Below, piece after piece: positions 22,341-32,409 of a stretch of 64,000 nt of DNA. The stretch is from Aegilops tauschii subsp. strangulata (lineage: Eukaryota; Streptophyta; Magnoliopsida; Poales; Poaceae), in assembly GCF_002575655.3 (NCBI RefSeq), contig NC_053037.3, forward strand, positions 325,961,294 through 326,025,293, given 5' to 3'. The translations under genes and the position numbers were made by a program. The number at the start of each line of letters is the position of its first letter. The stretch's first letter is position 1. Under the pieces are notes generated by a model. The model was not told the DNA's origin. It was given only the letters and a program-made list of their open reading frames with translations, and did no database searches.

Positions 22341-25300
22341 ATGGCCCACGCTAATGTCAACCTCAACTTCAACGCGTTCCTAGAGAAAACCAAGCTGAAA
22401 GACGATGGTAGAAACTATACGGACTGGGTCCGGAACTTGAGGATCATCCTCATAGCTGCCAAGAAAGCATATGTCCTTGAAGCACCGCTAGGTGAAGCAC
22501 CCGTCCCAGCAAACCAAGACGTTATGAACGCTTGGCAAACACGTGTTGATGACTACTCCCTGGTTCAATGCGGCATGCTTTACAGCTTAGAACCTGGGCT
22601 CCAAAAGCATTTCGAGCAGCACGGAGCATATGAGATGTTCCAAGAGCTGAAAATGGTTTTCCAAGCTCATGCCCGGGTCGAGAGATATGAAGTCTCCGAT
22701 AAGTTCTACAGTTGTAAGATGGAGGAGAATAGTTCCGCCAGCGAACACATACTCAAAATGTCTGGGTTGCACAACCGCTTGTCTCAGCTGGGAGTTAATC
22801 TCCCGGATGACGCGGTCGTTGACATAATCCTTCAGTCGCTTCCACCTAGCTACAGGAGCTTTGTGATGAACTTCAATATGCAGGGGATGGAGAAAACCAT
22901 TCCTGAGGTATATTCGATGCTGAAATCAGCGGAGGTGGAGATAAAAAAGGAACATCAAGTGTTGATGGTGAATAAGACCACTAAGTTGAGAAAGGCAAGG
23001 GTAAAAAGAGCTTCAAGAAAGACGGCAAGGGAGTTGCCGCGCGCGGTAAGCAAGCTGCCGGGAAGAAGACAAAGAATGGACCCAAGCCTGAGACTAAGTG
23101 CTTTTATTGCAAGGGAAATGGTCACTCGAAGCGGAACTGGCCCAAGTACTTAGCAGACAAGAAGGCCGGCAACACCAAAGGTATATGTGATATACATGTT
23201 ATTGATGTGTACCTTACCAGTACTCGTAGTAGCTCCTGGGTATTTGATACCGGTGCGGTTGCTCATATTTGTAACTCAAAACAGGAGCTGCGGAATAAGC
23301 GAAGACTGGCGAAGGACAAGGTGACGATGCGCGTCGGGAATGGTTCCGAGGTCGATGTGATCGCCGTCGGCACGCTACCTCTACATTTACCTACGGGATT
23401 AGTTTTAAACCTCAATAATTGTTATTTAGTGCCAGCTTTGAGCATGAACATTGTATCTGGATCTCGTTTGATGTGAGATGGCTACTCATTTAAATCCGAG
23501 AATAATGGTTGTTCTATTTATATGAGAGATATGTTTTATGGTCATGCCCCGCTGGTCAATGGTTTATTCTTAATGAATCTCGAACGTGATGTTACACATA
23601 TTCATAGTGTGAATGCCAAGAAATGTAAGGTTGATAATGATAGTCCCACATACTTGTGGCACTGCCGCCTTGGTCACATTGGTGTCAAACGTGAAGAAAC
23701 TCCATGCAGATGGACTTTTGGAGTCTCTTGATTATGAATCATTTGACACGTGCGAACCATGCCTCATGGGAAAAATGACCAAGACTCCGTTCTCCGGAAC
23801 AATGGAGCGAGCAACCAACTTATTGGAAATCATACATACTGATGTGTGCGGTCCAATGAGCGTTGAGGCTCGCGGTGGCTATCGTTATGTTCTCACCCTC
23901 ACTGATGACTTAAGTAGATATGGGTATGTCTACTTAATGAAACACAAGTCTGAGACCTTTGAAAAGTTCAAGGAATTTCAGAGTGAGGTTGAGAATCAAT
24001 GTGACAGGAAAATAAAGTTCTTACGATCAGATCGTGGAGGGGAATATTTGAGTCATGAATTTGGCACACACTTAAGGAAATGTGGAATTGTTTCACAACT
24101 CACGCCGCCTGGAACACCTCAGCGTAATGGTGTGTCCGAATGTCGTAATCGCACTCTATTGGATATGGTGCGATCTATGATGTCTCTTACCGATCTACCG
24201 CTATCATTTTGGGGTTATGCTTTAGAGACTGCCGCATTCACTTTAAATAGGGCTCCGTCGAAATCCGTTGAGATGACACCGTATGAATTACAGTTTGGAA
24301 AGTAACCTAAGCTGTCGTTTCTTAAAGTTTGGGGATGCGATGCTTATGTCAAGAAACTTCAACCTGAAAAGCTCGAACCCAAGTCGGAAAAATGCGTCTT
24401 CATAGGATACCCTAAGGAAACCATTGGGTATACCTTCTACCTCAGATCCGAAGGCAAGATCTTCGTTGCCAAGAACGGGTCCTTTCTGGAGAAAGAGTTT
24501 CTCTCGAAAGAAGTAAGTGGGAGGAAAGTGGAACTTGTTGAGATGACCCCTCTCGAACCAGAAAGTAGCACTGCACAAGAAAATGTTTCTGTGGTGCCTG
24601 CACCGACTAGAGAGGAAGTTAATGATGACGATCATGATCAAGTTACCACTGAACTTCATAGGTCCACAAGGACACGTTCCGCACCAGAGTGGTACGGCAA
24701 CCCTGTCCTGGAAATCATGTTGTTGGACAACGGTGAACCTTCGAACTATGAAGAAGCAATGGCGGGCCCAGATTCCAACAAATGGCTTGAAGCCATGCAA
24801 TCCGAGATAGGATCCATGTATGAAAACAAAGTATGGAATTTAACAGACTTGCCCGATGATCGCCGAGCGATAGAAAATAAATGGATCTTTAAGAAGAAGA
24901 CGGACGCGGATGGAAATGTTACCATCTATAAAGCTCGACTTGTCGCTAAGGGTTATCGACAAGTTCAAGGAGTTGACTACAATGAGACCTTCTCACCCGT
25001 AGCGAAGCTGAAGTCCGTCTGAATCATGTTAGCAATTGCCGCATTCTATGATTATGAAATATGGCAAATGGACGTCAAAACGGCATTCCTTAACGGCTTC
25101 CTCAAGGAAGAATTGTATATGATGCAGCCGGAAGGTTTTGTCGATCCTAAGAATGCTGACAAGGTATGCAAGCTCCAACGCTCAATCTATGGGCTGGTGC
25201 AGGCATCTCGGAGTTGGAACATTTGCTTTGATGAGATGATCAAAGCGTTTGGGTTTACACAGACTTATGGAGAAGCCTGTGTTTACAAGAAAGTGAGTGG

Positions 25301-26309
25301 GAGCTCCGTAGCATTTCTCATATTATATGTTGATGACATACTATTGATGGGAAATGATATAGAATTCTTGGAAAGCATAAAGGCCTACTTGAATAAGTGT
25401 TTTTCAATGAAGGACCTTGGAGAAGCTGCTTACATATTAGGCATCAAGATCTATAGAGATAGATCGAGACGCCTCATAGGTCTTTCACAAAGCACATACC
25501 TTGACAAGATATTGAAGAAGTTCAATATGGATTAGTCCAAGAAGGGGTTCTTGCCTATATTGCAAGGTGTGAGATTGAGCACGGCTCAATGCCCGACCAC
25601 GGCAGAAGATAGAGAAAAGATGAGTGTCATCCCCTATGCCTCGGCCATAGGGTCTATTATGTATGCCATGCTGTGTACTAGACCTGATGTAAACCTTGCC
25701 ATAAGTTTGGTAGGAAGGTACCAAAGTAATCCCGGCATGGAACACTGGACAGCGGTCAAGAACATCCTGAAGTACCTGAAAAGGACTAAGGATATGTTTC
25801 TCGTTTATGGAGGTGACGAAGAGCTCGTCGTAAAGGGTTACGTCGATGCTAGCTTTGACACAGATCTAGATGACTCTAAGTCACAAACCGGATACGTGTA
25901 TACTTTCAATGGTGGGGCAGTTAGCTGGTGCAGTTGCAAGCAAAGCATCGTGGCGGGATCTACATGTGAAGCGGAGTACATGGCAGCCTCGAAGGCAGCA
26001 CATGAAGCAATCTGGATGAAGGAATTCATTGCCAACCTAGGAGTTATTCCCAATGCATCGGGGCCAATGACTCTCTTCTGTGACAACACTGGAACTATTG
26101 CCCTTGCCAAGGAGCCCAGGTTTCACAAGAAGACCAGGCACATCAAGCATCGCTTCAACTCCATTCGTGAAAATGTTCAAAATGGAGACATAGATATTTG
26201 TAAAGTGCATACGGATTTGAATGTCGTAGATCCGTTGCCTAAACCTCTTCCACGGGCGAAACATGATCAACACCAGAACTCTATGGGTGTACGATTCATT
26301 ACAATGTAA
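22341..26309 (+). pseudogene. gag-pol polyprotein of copia II, few lesions
   Basis: Gag starts at the ATG of 22341 (MAHANVNLNFNAFLEKTKLK). Order of parts: gag; zinc knuckle 23099-23140; protease (VFDTGAVAHIC, about 23237); pre-integrase; integrase core with HTDVCGPMS, SDRGGEY and PQRNGVSE; reverse transcriptase with YVDD at 25326-25337; RNase H with DASFDTD and EAEYMA; stop at 26307-26309. Lesions: a frameshift near 22985-22995, TGA 23474-23476, a frameshift near 23690, TAA 24304-24306, TGA 25020-25022 and TAG 25533-25535. The last knuckle cysteine is Trp (23138-23140). Catalytic residues of RT, integrase and RNase H are still visible. The element is not autonomous but is much younger-looking than element I. 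Confidence 0.93.
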
Positions 26310-26330
26310 CTAGATTATTGACTCTAGTGC

Positions 26331-26341
26331 AAGTGGGAGAC
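26331..26341 (+). promoter_or_regulatory. Polypurine tract of copia II
   Basis: AAGTGGGAGAC immediately precedes the 3' LTR start TGTTGG, as in element I. Confidence 0.85.
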
Positions 26342-28064
26342 TGTTGGAAATATGCCCTAGAGGCAATAATAAAATGGTTATTATTATATTTCCTTGTTCA
26401 TGATAATTGTCTATTGTTCATGCTATAATTGTGTTATACGGAAATCGTAATACATGTGTGAACACATAGACCATAACATGTCCCTAGTGAGCCTCTAGTT
26501 GACTAGCTCGTTCATCAATAGATGGTTACGGTTTCCTGACCATGGACATTGGATGTCATTGATAACGGGATCACATCATTAGGAGAATGATGTGATGGAC
26601 AAGACCCAATCCTAAGCATAGCACTAGATCGTGTAGTTCGTTTGCTAAATCTTTTCTAATGTCAAGTATCATTTCCTTAGACCATGAGATCGTGCAACTC
26701 CCGGATACCGTAGGAGTGCTTTGGGTGTACCAAACGTCACAACATAACTGGGTGGCTATAAAGGTGCACTACAGGTATCTCCGAAAGTGTCTGTTGGGTT
26801 GGCATGGATCGAGACTGGGATTTGTCACTTCGTATGACGGAGAGGTATCTCTGGGCCCACTCGGTAATGCATCATCATAATGAGCTCAATATGTGACTAA
26901 GTAGTTAGTCACGTGATCATGCATTACGGAACGAGTAAAGTGACTTGCCGGTAACGAGATTGAACGAGGTATTGGGATACCGACGATCGAATCTCGGGCA
27001 AGTAACATACCGATTGACAAAGGGAATTTTATCCGGGATTGCTTGAATCCTCGACATCGTGGTTCATCCGATGAGATCATCGTGGAACATGTGGGAGCCA
27101 ACATGGGTATCTAGATCCCGCTGTTGGTTACTGGCTAGACAGTTGTCTCGGTCATGTCTGCATGATTCCCGAACTCGTAGGGACTTAAGGTTCGATGACG
27201 CTAGGGTTATAAGGAAGATTTGTATGTGATTACCGAATGTTGTTCGGAGTCCCGGATGAGATCCCGGACATCACGAGGAGTTCTGGAATGGTCCGGAGGT
27301 GAAGATTTATATATGGGAAGTCATCATACGGTCACCGGAAATATTTGGGGGTATACCGGTATTGTACCGGGACCACCGGAGGGGTTTCGGGGGTCCACCG
27401 GGAGGGTCCACCTGCCCCGGAGGGCCTTATGGGCTATAGGTGGAAGGGAACCAGCCCCTAAGTGGGCTGGGCGCCATCCCCCCTAGGGCCCATGTGCCTA
27501 GGGTTGGGGGGAACCCTAAAGGGGGCACCCCCCTTGCTTTGGGGCAAGCCCCCTCCCCCTTGGCCGCCGCCCCCCCTCTAGATCTCATCTAGAGGGGCCG
27601 GCCCCCTTCCCCCTTCTCCCTATAAATATAGGGGTGGAGGGAGGGCTGCAGCACCACATCCAAGGCGCAGCCCCTCCCCTCCCCAACACCTCTCCTCCTC
27701 CGCGTGAGCTTGGCGAAGCCCTGCAGGAGAACTGCCACTCCATCACCACCACGCCGTCGTGCTGCTGTTGGAGCCCTCTTCCTAAACCTCTCCCTCCTCC
27801 TTGCTGGATCAAGGTGCGGGAGACGTCACCGGGCTGCACGTGTGTTGAACGCGGAGGCACCGTTGTTCGGCGCTAGGATCGGAATCCACCGCGATCTGAA
27901 TCGCTACGAGTACGACTCCCTCATCCGCGTTCTTGCAACGCTTCCATCTCGCGATCTTCAACGGTATGAAGTTGCACTCCCCTTTCTCTCGTTGCTAGTT
28001 ACTCGATGGATTGATCTTGGTGATGCGTAGAACAAAATATTAATTTCTGCAACGATCCCCAACA
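26342..28064 (+). mobile_element. 3' LTR of copia II
   Basis: 1723 bp, TGTTGGAAATATGCCC to GATCCCCAACA, followed by the GGCAC duplication. A TATA box TATAAATATA is at 27621-27630. Differences from the 5' LTR are scattered substitutions and small indels. Confidence 0.95.
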
Positions 28065-28614
28065 GGCACCCCATAGACACACAAGTTGATTGTTTAGCCG
28101 TGTGTGGTCCCCCCCTCCACAGATTTCCACCTCGGTCATATCGTTGTAGTGCTTAGGCGAAGCCCTGCGTTGGTAACTTCATCATCACCGTCACCACGCC
28201 GTCGTGCTATCGAAACTCTCCCTCGACCTTAGCTGGATCAAGAGTTCGAGGGACATCACTGAGCTGAACATGTGCAGATCGCGGAGGTGCCGTGCGTTCG
28301 GTACTTGATCGGTTGGATCGCGAAGACGGTCGACTACATCAACCGCTTTACTTAACGCTTCTGCTTTCATTCTACAAGGGTACGTGGACACACTCTCCCC
28401 GCTCGTTGCTATGCATCTCCTAGATAGATCTTGCGTGATAGTAGGAAATTTTTTGAAATACTGTGTTCCCCAACAAATGTACTATTGATTACATACAACA
28501 AGTCATCAGCCCACAACGACAACGAGGATACACGTTGGATTATAGATCATTTCCAACAAAACATTCTAGTAAAGTTTTCCTCACACAACAAATAACAAAG
28601 CGATGAAATGAACT

Positions 28615-30021
28615 TCAGCTCAACCACTCGTCGGCGTTGGAAACGCTTGCTTTGAACCAGAAGTGATTCTCTGGGAAGGGCCAGCTACTGTCAATCTCGA
28701 GACCAACGCATGACTGATCATCCAGGCTAAAGCGGCCTATGTCAGGACCCATATTGGGATGGTAGGGAAGTATAGCAATGTCCAAGGTATAGATACAGTT
28801 GCTTCACATAAATGGTAGTAACGTTGTGTCAACAGCAGCTGGATCGCCTTCCACCATCATTGGATAGGTTTGTCTGAGGAAGAGCGAGTTTCCTCCAAGA
28901 CATTCAATACCGAACCAGGGAGAAGGTGTTGGCGCTAGTACACTAGTATCCATCCCGAATACCCTGCAATGGATGTTGAAATAGGTCCGGAGAGTGCGCC
29001 CATGCAAGACAACACCTACTTCCTTAGTAACATCAGTAGTGCCCTGTATATAGACAAGAAGAGGTGATCCATCGGAATAAGTTGCCAGGCGCCACTGAGT
29101 ATATGGGTCCTGCTCGTCCTCATGCTCGTGATCATCAGCATCGTCATCTCCCCCTTGGTTATAAATTTTTTCAAGTATAGGTGGTGGAATGTTCAAAGGA
29201 CCTTGGAAACACAAGAAGGTTAATTAGTGAAGGGAAACTAGCTAACCCGCAGGCATGTGGATGAAACAATTATAATTACGGTGGAAGACAAACGTACCGA
29301 AAGCATCAAGATTCCATGCAAAAACAGTGCCACGAGTGGTGGCAGCAAACACAAGACCCTCGTATTGAATTGCATCACAGTACTCATCCGTGTACAGAAA
29401 TTGATTTTTGAGCAACATCCATCGAGGCGTGGAAGTAAGGACGGCAACAAGCTTGTCGAAGATAGCAACAACTTCATAGTTTGTGTAATCCCAAGAGCGG
29501 TTGGGAACTCGACAAATTGCTATCTTCCGTAGACGACAGTCACCATGATCGTATTTGAACTCACGTAGAATACCGGTGTACTCAACCTCTCGGCAGTCGT
29601 CTGAGATTTTTGCAAGTGGAACCCGATGACGAATGTACACATTCAGAAGTTCCCACTCGCAGTTGTACCCAATATAAACAACCCAATCTCCATGTGCGCC
29701 TACCCAAGCCTTGCCCTCAAGCGATGGCATCTTAACATCATACGTATCATTATCAAGCAGCATCAACTTGCACAAGGCGAGGCTTCCCTCGTCCCCGCGC
29801 CAGTCAGCAGGGTCACGGCGAAGAAGATAGGGGAGATCAAACTGCTCCTGGACCCTTGGGTTCCTTGTAATGATGTTATTAGTTGAGTCGAGAATGGTCA
29901 TGAACGTACCTGCCATGCTAGTTGAGGTGATGACATCGCACCGATCAATGAGTTCCTCCACCACGTCATCTTTCAGATCGGGGAAAGAATAACGGGGTCG
30001 TTTTCGGCCTGTTTCCTCCAT
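28615..30021 (-). pseudogene. F-box/DUF295-like gene with one nonsense codon
   Basis: Two exons on the minus strand: 30021-29298 and 29201-28615, with a 96-bp GT-AG intron (gtacgt...ccaag) joined in phase 1. The protein starts MEETGRKRPRYSFPDLKDDV. The region FPDLKDDVVEELIDRC looks like an N-terminal F-box. The rest resembles the DUF295 beta-propeller family of grasses, ending in the typical GGNSLFLRQTYP and SNCIYTLD blocks. F-box proteins recruit substrates to SCF ubiquitin ligases, and the DUF295 group is large and poorly understood. The frame is open for 373 codons, then a TGA (28804-28806) falls between PFM and SNCIY. It then continues 62 codons to a normal stop at 28615. A CGA-to-TGA change would explain it. 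The upstream frame is open to 30234, but the start at 30021 matches the domain. The 5' flank runs into CACTA subterminal DNA, so the gene was probably captured by element C. Confidence 0.75.
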
Positions 30022-30159
30022 CGAGAAGATGATCGAACAATGGCAGAAGGAAGGGTGAAGGCAAATGAGGGAGGAAGAGCGTGCGACAGCAGTTCCAAAT
30101 CGAGAGGGAAAGGCGAAGAGGCAGTGGACGGTTGCCACGGTACACGAAGAGGCGCCTGG

Positions 30160-30644
30160 GGAGCGAACGGTTGCCACAGAGGTCACACATTGACGACAAG
30201 AGCCGAGTGAACCGCATACGTATATCGCACACACCTTGATCTGGCTGACCGTTTCTTTTGCGTTACCTAATCACAAACAGTCCATCCGAGTGAACCATAT
30301 GTTGTATATCACACACACCTTCATCTGGTGCCCGTTTCTTTTGTGTTGCCTAATCACACACAGTTCATCCTAGTGAACCGTATGTTGTGTATCACACACG
30401 CCTTCATCTGGCTACCCGTTTCTTTTGTTCCTCCTCATCCCAAACAGTTAATTAAGCTGAACCGTATGCCCTGCATCGCACACGGAACTAAAATCTGAAC
30501 CGTGTTTGATGCATCTATCATCGCAAACGTTTTGCACATTTTTGACGGTTTTTTTACACCACCGTTTGCGATTATGGCATCGCACACAGTTTCGTCGAAG
30601 GGTCTCTGATCGTAGTGTCGCGTTAGCAGCATCCTGCAGTAGTG
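30160..30644 (-). repeat. CACTA C subterminal repeats and terminus
   Basis: Repeated blocks such as 'ggctgaccgtttcttttgcg', 'tcacacacagttcatcc' and 'gcatcgcacacgg' in tandem-like order end at the CACTA terminus, 30644. These arrays are normally transposase-binding sites in En/Spm-type elements. They also form the immediate upstream region of the F-box gene. Confidence 0.8.
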
Positions 30645-31673
30645 GCAATTAACAGTTGAATCCATTTTTAAATAGTTGCATTTCAATGGCTACAAACTTA
30701 CAAAACATGACTTAGGATGTTGTTAAGCCTGTTGCAATTAACAGTTGTATCCATTTTTTAATCTGTCCATTTGCTACCATTCTACTCTCCGCAATGAAGA
30801 TTACTAGAGATGCTGCACAGTTGCTATTTTTGGTGGATGCTAACCCTGTTCTACTTAACATGCCTGTCCATGTTCTTACGCATGGTCATAATGGCCGATG
30901 CTGTTGTTTGCCATTGAGGTTAGCTGCATCCCATGTCTTACAGTATTTCACATCATTTGTGCGATTGTAGTTTAACTTCTACCATTTACTGGTTACCTGT
31001 AGGTACACATGTCAGTGGCACTGATCCACGCTTCGACCTGGAGGAACAGCTCGCCTCCGCCGCCGCTGACTTTGGGCGGGCTCTGGCCAAGATGGAGTGC
31101 CCCAGCAACTACCTCTCAGGACTTACCAAGTATGTACTCACCAGTTCAATCTTACCAATACCAGTTGCAATTAATGGCTATGTTTTGTACGGTCGATGTA
31201 TTAAGCATGTTGTAGTAAACATGCCTAACACGTCTTAGCTATTTTCCCTACCTTTTTATAGACAACTGGGCCATTATCTGATCTGGCAGCACCTGCCCTG
31301 TGATGTTTAACTCTGCCAATTGCATTTTTATCAGTACCGGTTTCAATGGCCATTAAGCGTGTTGCAATTAACAGTTGTATCCATTTTTAAAGAGTTGTAT
31401 TTCAATGGCTACAAACTTACAAAACATGAATTAGGATGTTGTTAAGCCTGTTGCAATTAACAGTTGTATCCATTTTTAATCCGTCCCTTTGCTACCGTTC
31501 TACTCTTTTGAAATGAAGATATCACTACAGATACTGCCGTTTTATTACCATTTGCTATTTTTGGTGGATGTTAACCCTGTTGTAGTTAACATTGGCTTTC
31601 CATGTACTTACACATGGCTACAATGGGCGATGCTGTTGTTGGCCGTCGAGGTTAGCTGCATCCCATGTCTTAT
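30645..31673 (+). repeat. ~310-bp direct duplication of intron and flanks
   Basis: The segment 30645-30960 ('gcaattaacagttgaatcc' to the 'gcatcccatgtctta' end) recurs at about 31358-31673 with high similarity. A third partial copy of the 'gttgcaattaacagttgtat' start is at 30730 and again at 31450. The duplication units flank the exon at 31003-31129. Confidence 0.85.
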
Positions 31674-32409
31674 ACACCATCTATTCCTAAATATAATTAT
31701 TTTTAGAGATTCCAATATAGACTACATAAGGAGCAAAATGAGTGAATCTAGATTCTAATCTAAACTATATCTATAGTTCTATATACATCCGTATGTAGTT
31801 CATATTGAAATCTCAAAAAAAAGTACTTGTACTTAGGAACATAGGTAGTTGTATTTTACATCATTTGTGCAATCTTAGTTTAGCTTCTAACATACTGGTT
31901 GCTTGTAGGTACATTTATGAGAGGTACTGATCCACGCATCGATCCCTTTTGCGTACGGGGCAATGAGATATTCATGAACAAGCGTCAAGTGAGGAAACTA
32001 AGAAAGATTGTAAGGCGAAAGAAACGGTGATTGGAATTAAGCTCTTTATTTACACTTTGTCGAAGACAACAGTGAACTTTAGGATGGTAAGTAATGTGTT
32101 GCCTTTTCCCCCTGCCCACAACAAGTTACTCTATTAGACCCCAGTATCTGATATTTTTCTCTTTTCAGTGGTTTCCAAAGTTATTTATTGATGATTACCT
32201 TGCAAACTACATGACCGGAGTGGAGGCAACTAAGGTTAAAGTATATAATTCATGCTACCATGATAATGCTCTAGAAGTCTTCCTGAAGGCGGTGAAGGAT
32301 GGGTGGGCGATCGTCACAAGGGGTTGGACAAAATTGGTTCGTGACTATGGCATGCAGGAAGGCACATTATGGGCATTCCGCTTCTTCAACACCGTCGGCA
32401 GTCAAAATG
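31003..32409 (+). pseudogene. B3-like gene in CACTA D, partly duplicated
   Basis: Exons suggested by splice signals: 31003-31129 (GTHVSGTDPRFDLEEQLASA), 31909-32086 (FMRGTDPRIDPFCVRGNEIF) and 32169-32409. The last begins WFPKLFIDDYLANYMTG and contains AIVTRGWTKLVRDYG plus GTLWAFRFF. That is the pattern of the C-terminal half of a plant B3 DNA-binding domain (a buried tryptophan run, then a G-x-L-x-x-F strand). The first two exons start with related text after similar introns, so they are duplicates of one ancestral exon. The middle exon has an in-frame TGA near 32028 and is one base shorter than its paralogue at 3267-3445. No start codon or full N-terminus is seen. I regard it as a decayed transposon-borne gene; B3 is a moderate-confidence call. 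Confidence 0.5.
31675..31848. mobile_element. Degenerate Stowaway-like MITE
   Basis: About 174 bp with ends related to the 'ctccctccgttcctaaatataa' type (here ccatctattcctaaatata and acttaggaacatagg in inverse). It is preceded by TA. It interrupts the second copy of the D duplication and is absent from the first copy at the same point (around 30938), which defines the insertion. Confidence 0.75.

Larger units (their letters stand above)
19337..28064 (+). mobile_element. Copia element II, complete
   Basis: An 8728-bp Ty1-copia element inserted in the 3' LTR of element I. It is flanked by a perfect duplication, GGCAC at 19332-19336 and 28065-28069. LTRs of 1733 and 1723 bp differ at a modest number of positions by eye. 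Its coding region is far better kept than that of element I, with only a few stops and two frameshifts. Its LTRs are related to those of I at the ends only and are clearly a different subfamily. Confidence 0.95.
9963..28475 (+). mobile_element. Copia element I (BARE/Angela-like), complete but nested
   Basis: A full-length Ty1-copia retrotransposon flanked by a perfect 5-bp duplication, AATGT at 9958-9962 and 28476-28480. LTRs begin TGAAGGAAATATGCCC and end TTCCCCAACA. Between them are a primer-binding site, a decayed gag-pol and a polypurine tract. Two later insertions enlarge it: a solo LTR (10648-12262) in the 5' LTR and the complete copia element II (19337-28064) in the 3' LTR. Without these it would be about 8.2 kb. 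Many stops and deletions make it non-autonomous. Confidence 0.93.
18160..28475 (+). mobile_element. 3' LTR of copia I, split by copia II
   Basis: The LTR consists of 18160-19336 and 28070-28475, about 1.58 kb in all. It is interrupted by element II and one copy of its GGCAC duplication. A TATA-like TTATATAC lies at 19315-19321, just upstream of the insertion point. Near 19110 it lacks about 130 bp that the 5' LTR keeps ('catgaggaagagatgagg' joins directly). It ends TTCCCCAACA at 28475, followed by the AATGT duplication. Confidence 0.9.
28481..30644 (-). mobile_element. CACTA element C, right end with captured gene
   Basis: The right terminus is 30644, where the plus strand ends in CCTGCAGTAGTG. 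Read from the minus strand it begins CACTACTGCAGGATGCTGCT, a CACTA-type end. Between about 30160 and 30600 the motif 'tcgcacac'/'tcacacac' with gaaccgtat-type blocks recurs every few tens of bases, which is typical CACTA subterminal structure. The left end of C was not found. It may extend leftwards through the copia stack to about 3177, because a related motif occurs at 5198. Element I inserted into it between 9962 and 28481. Confidence 0.7.

Noticed and set aside
9963..28475. Endogenous virus (caulimovirid) remnant
   Set aside because: Domain order integrase before reverse transcriptase, LTRs, PBS and PPT identify Ty1-copia retrotransposons; no movement or coat protein signature was seen.
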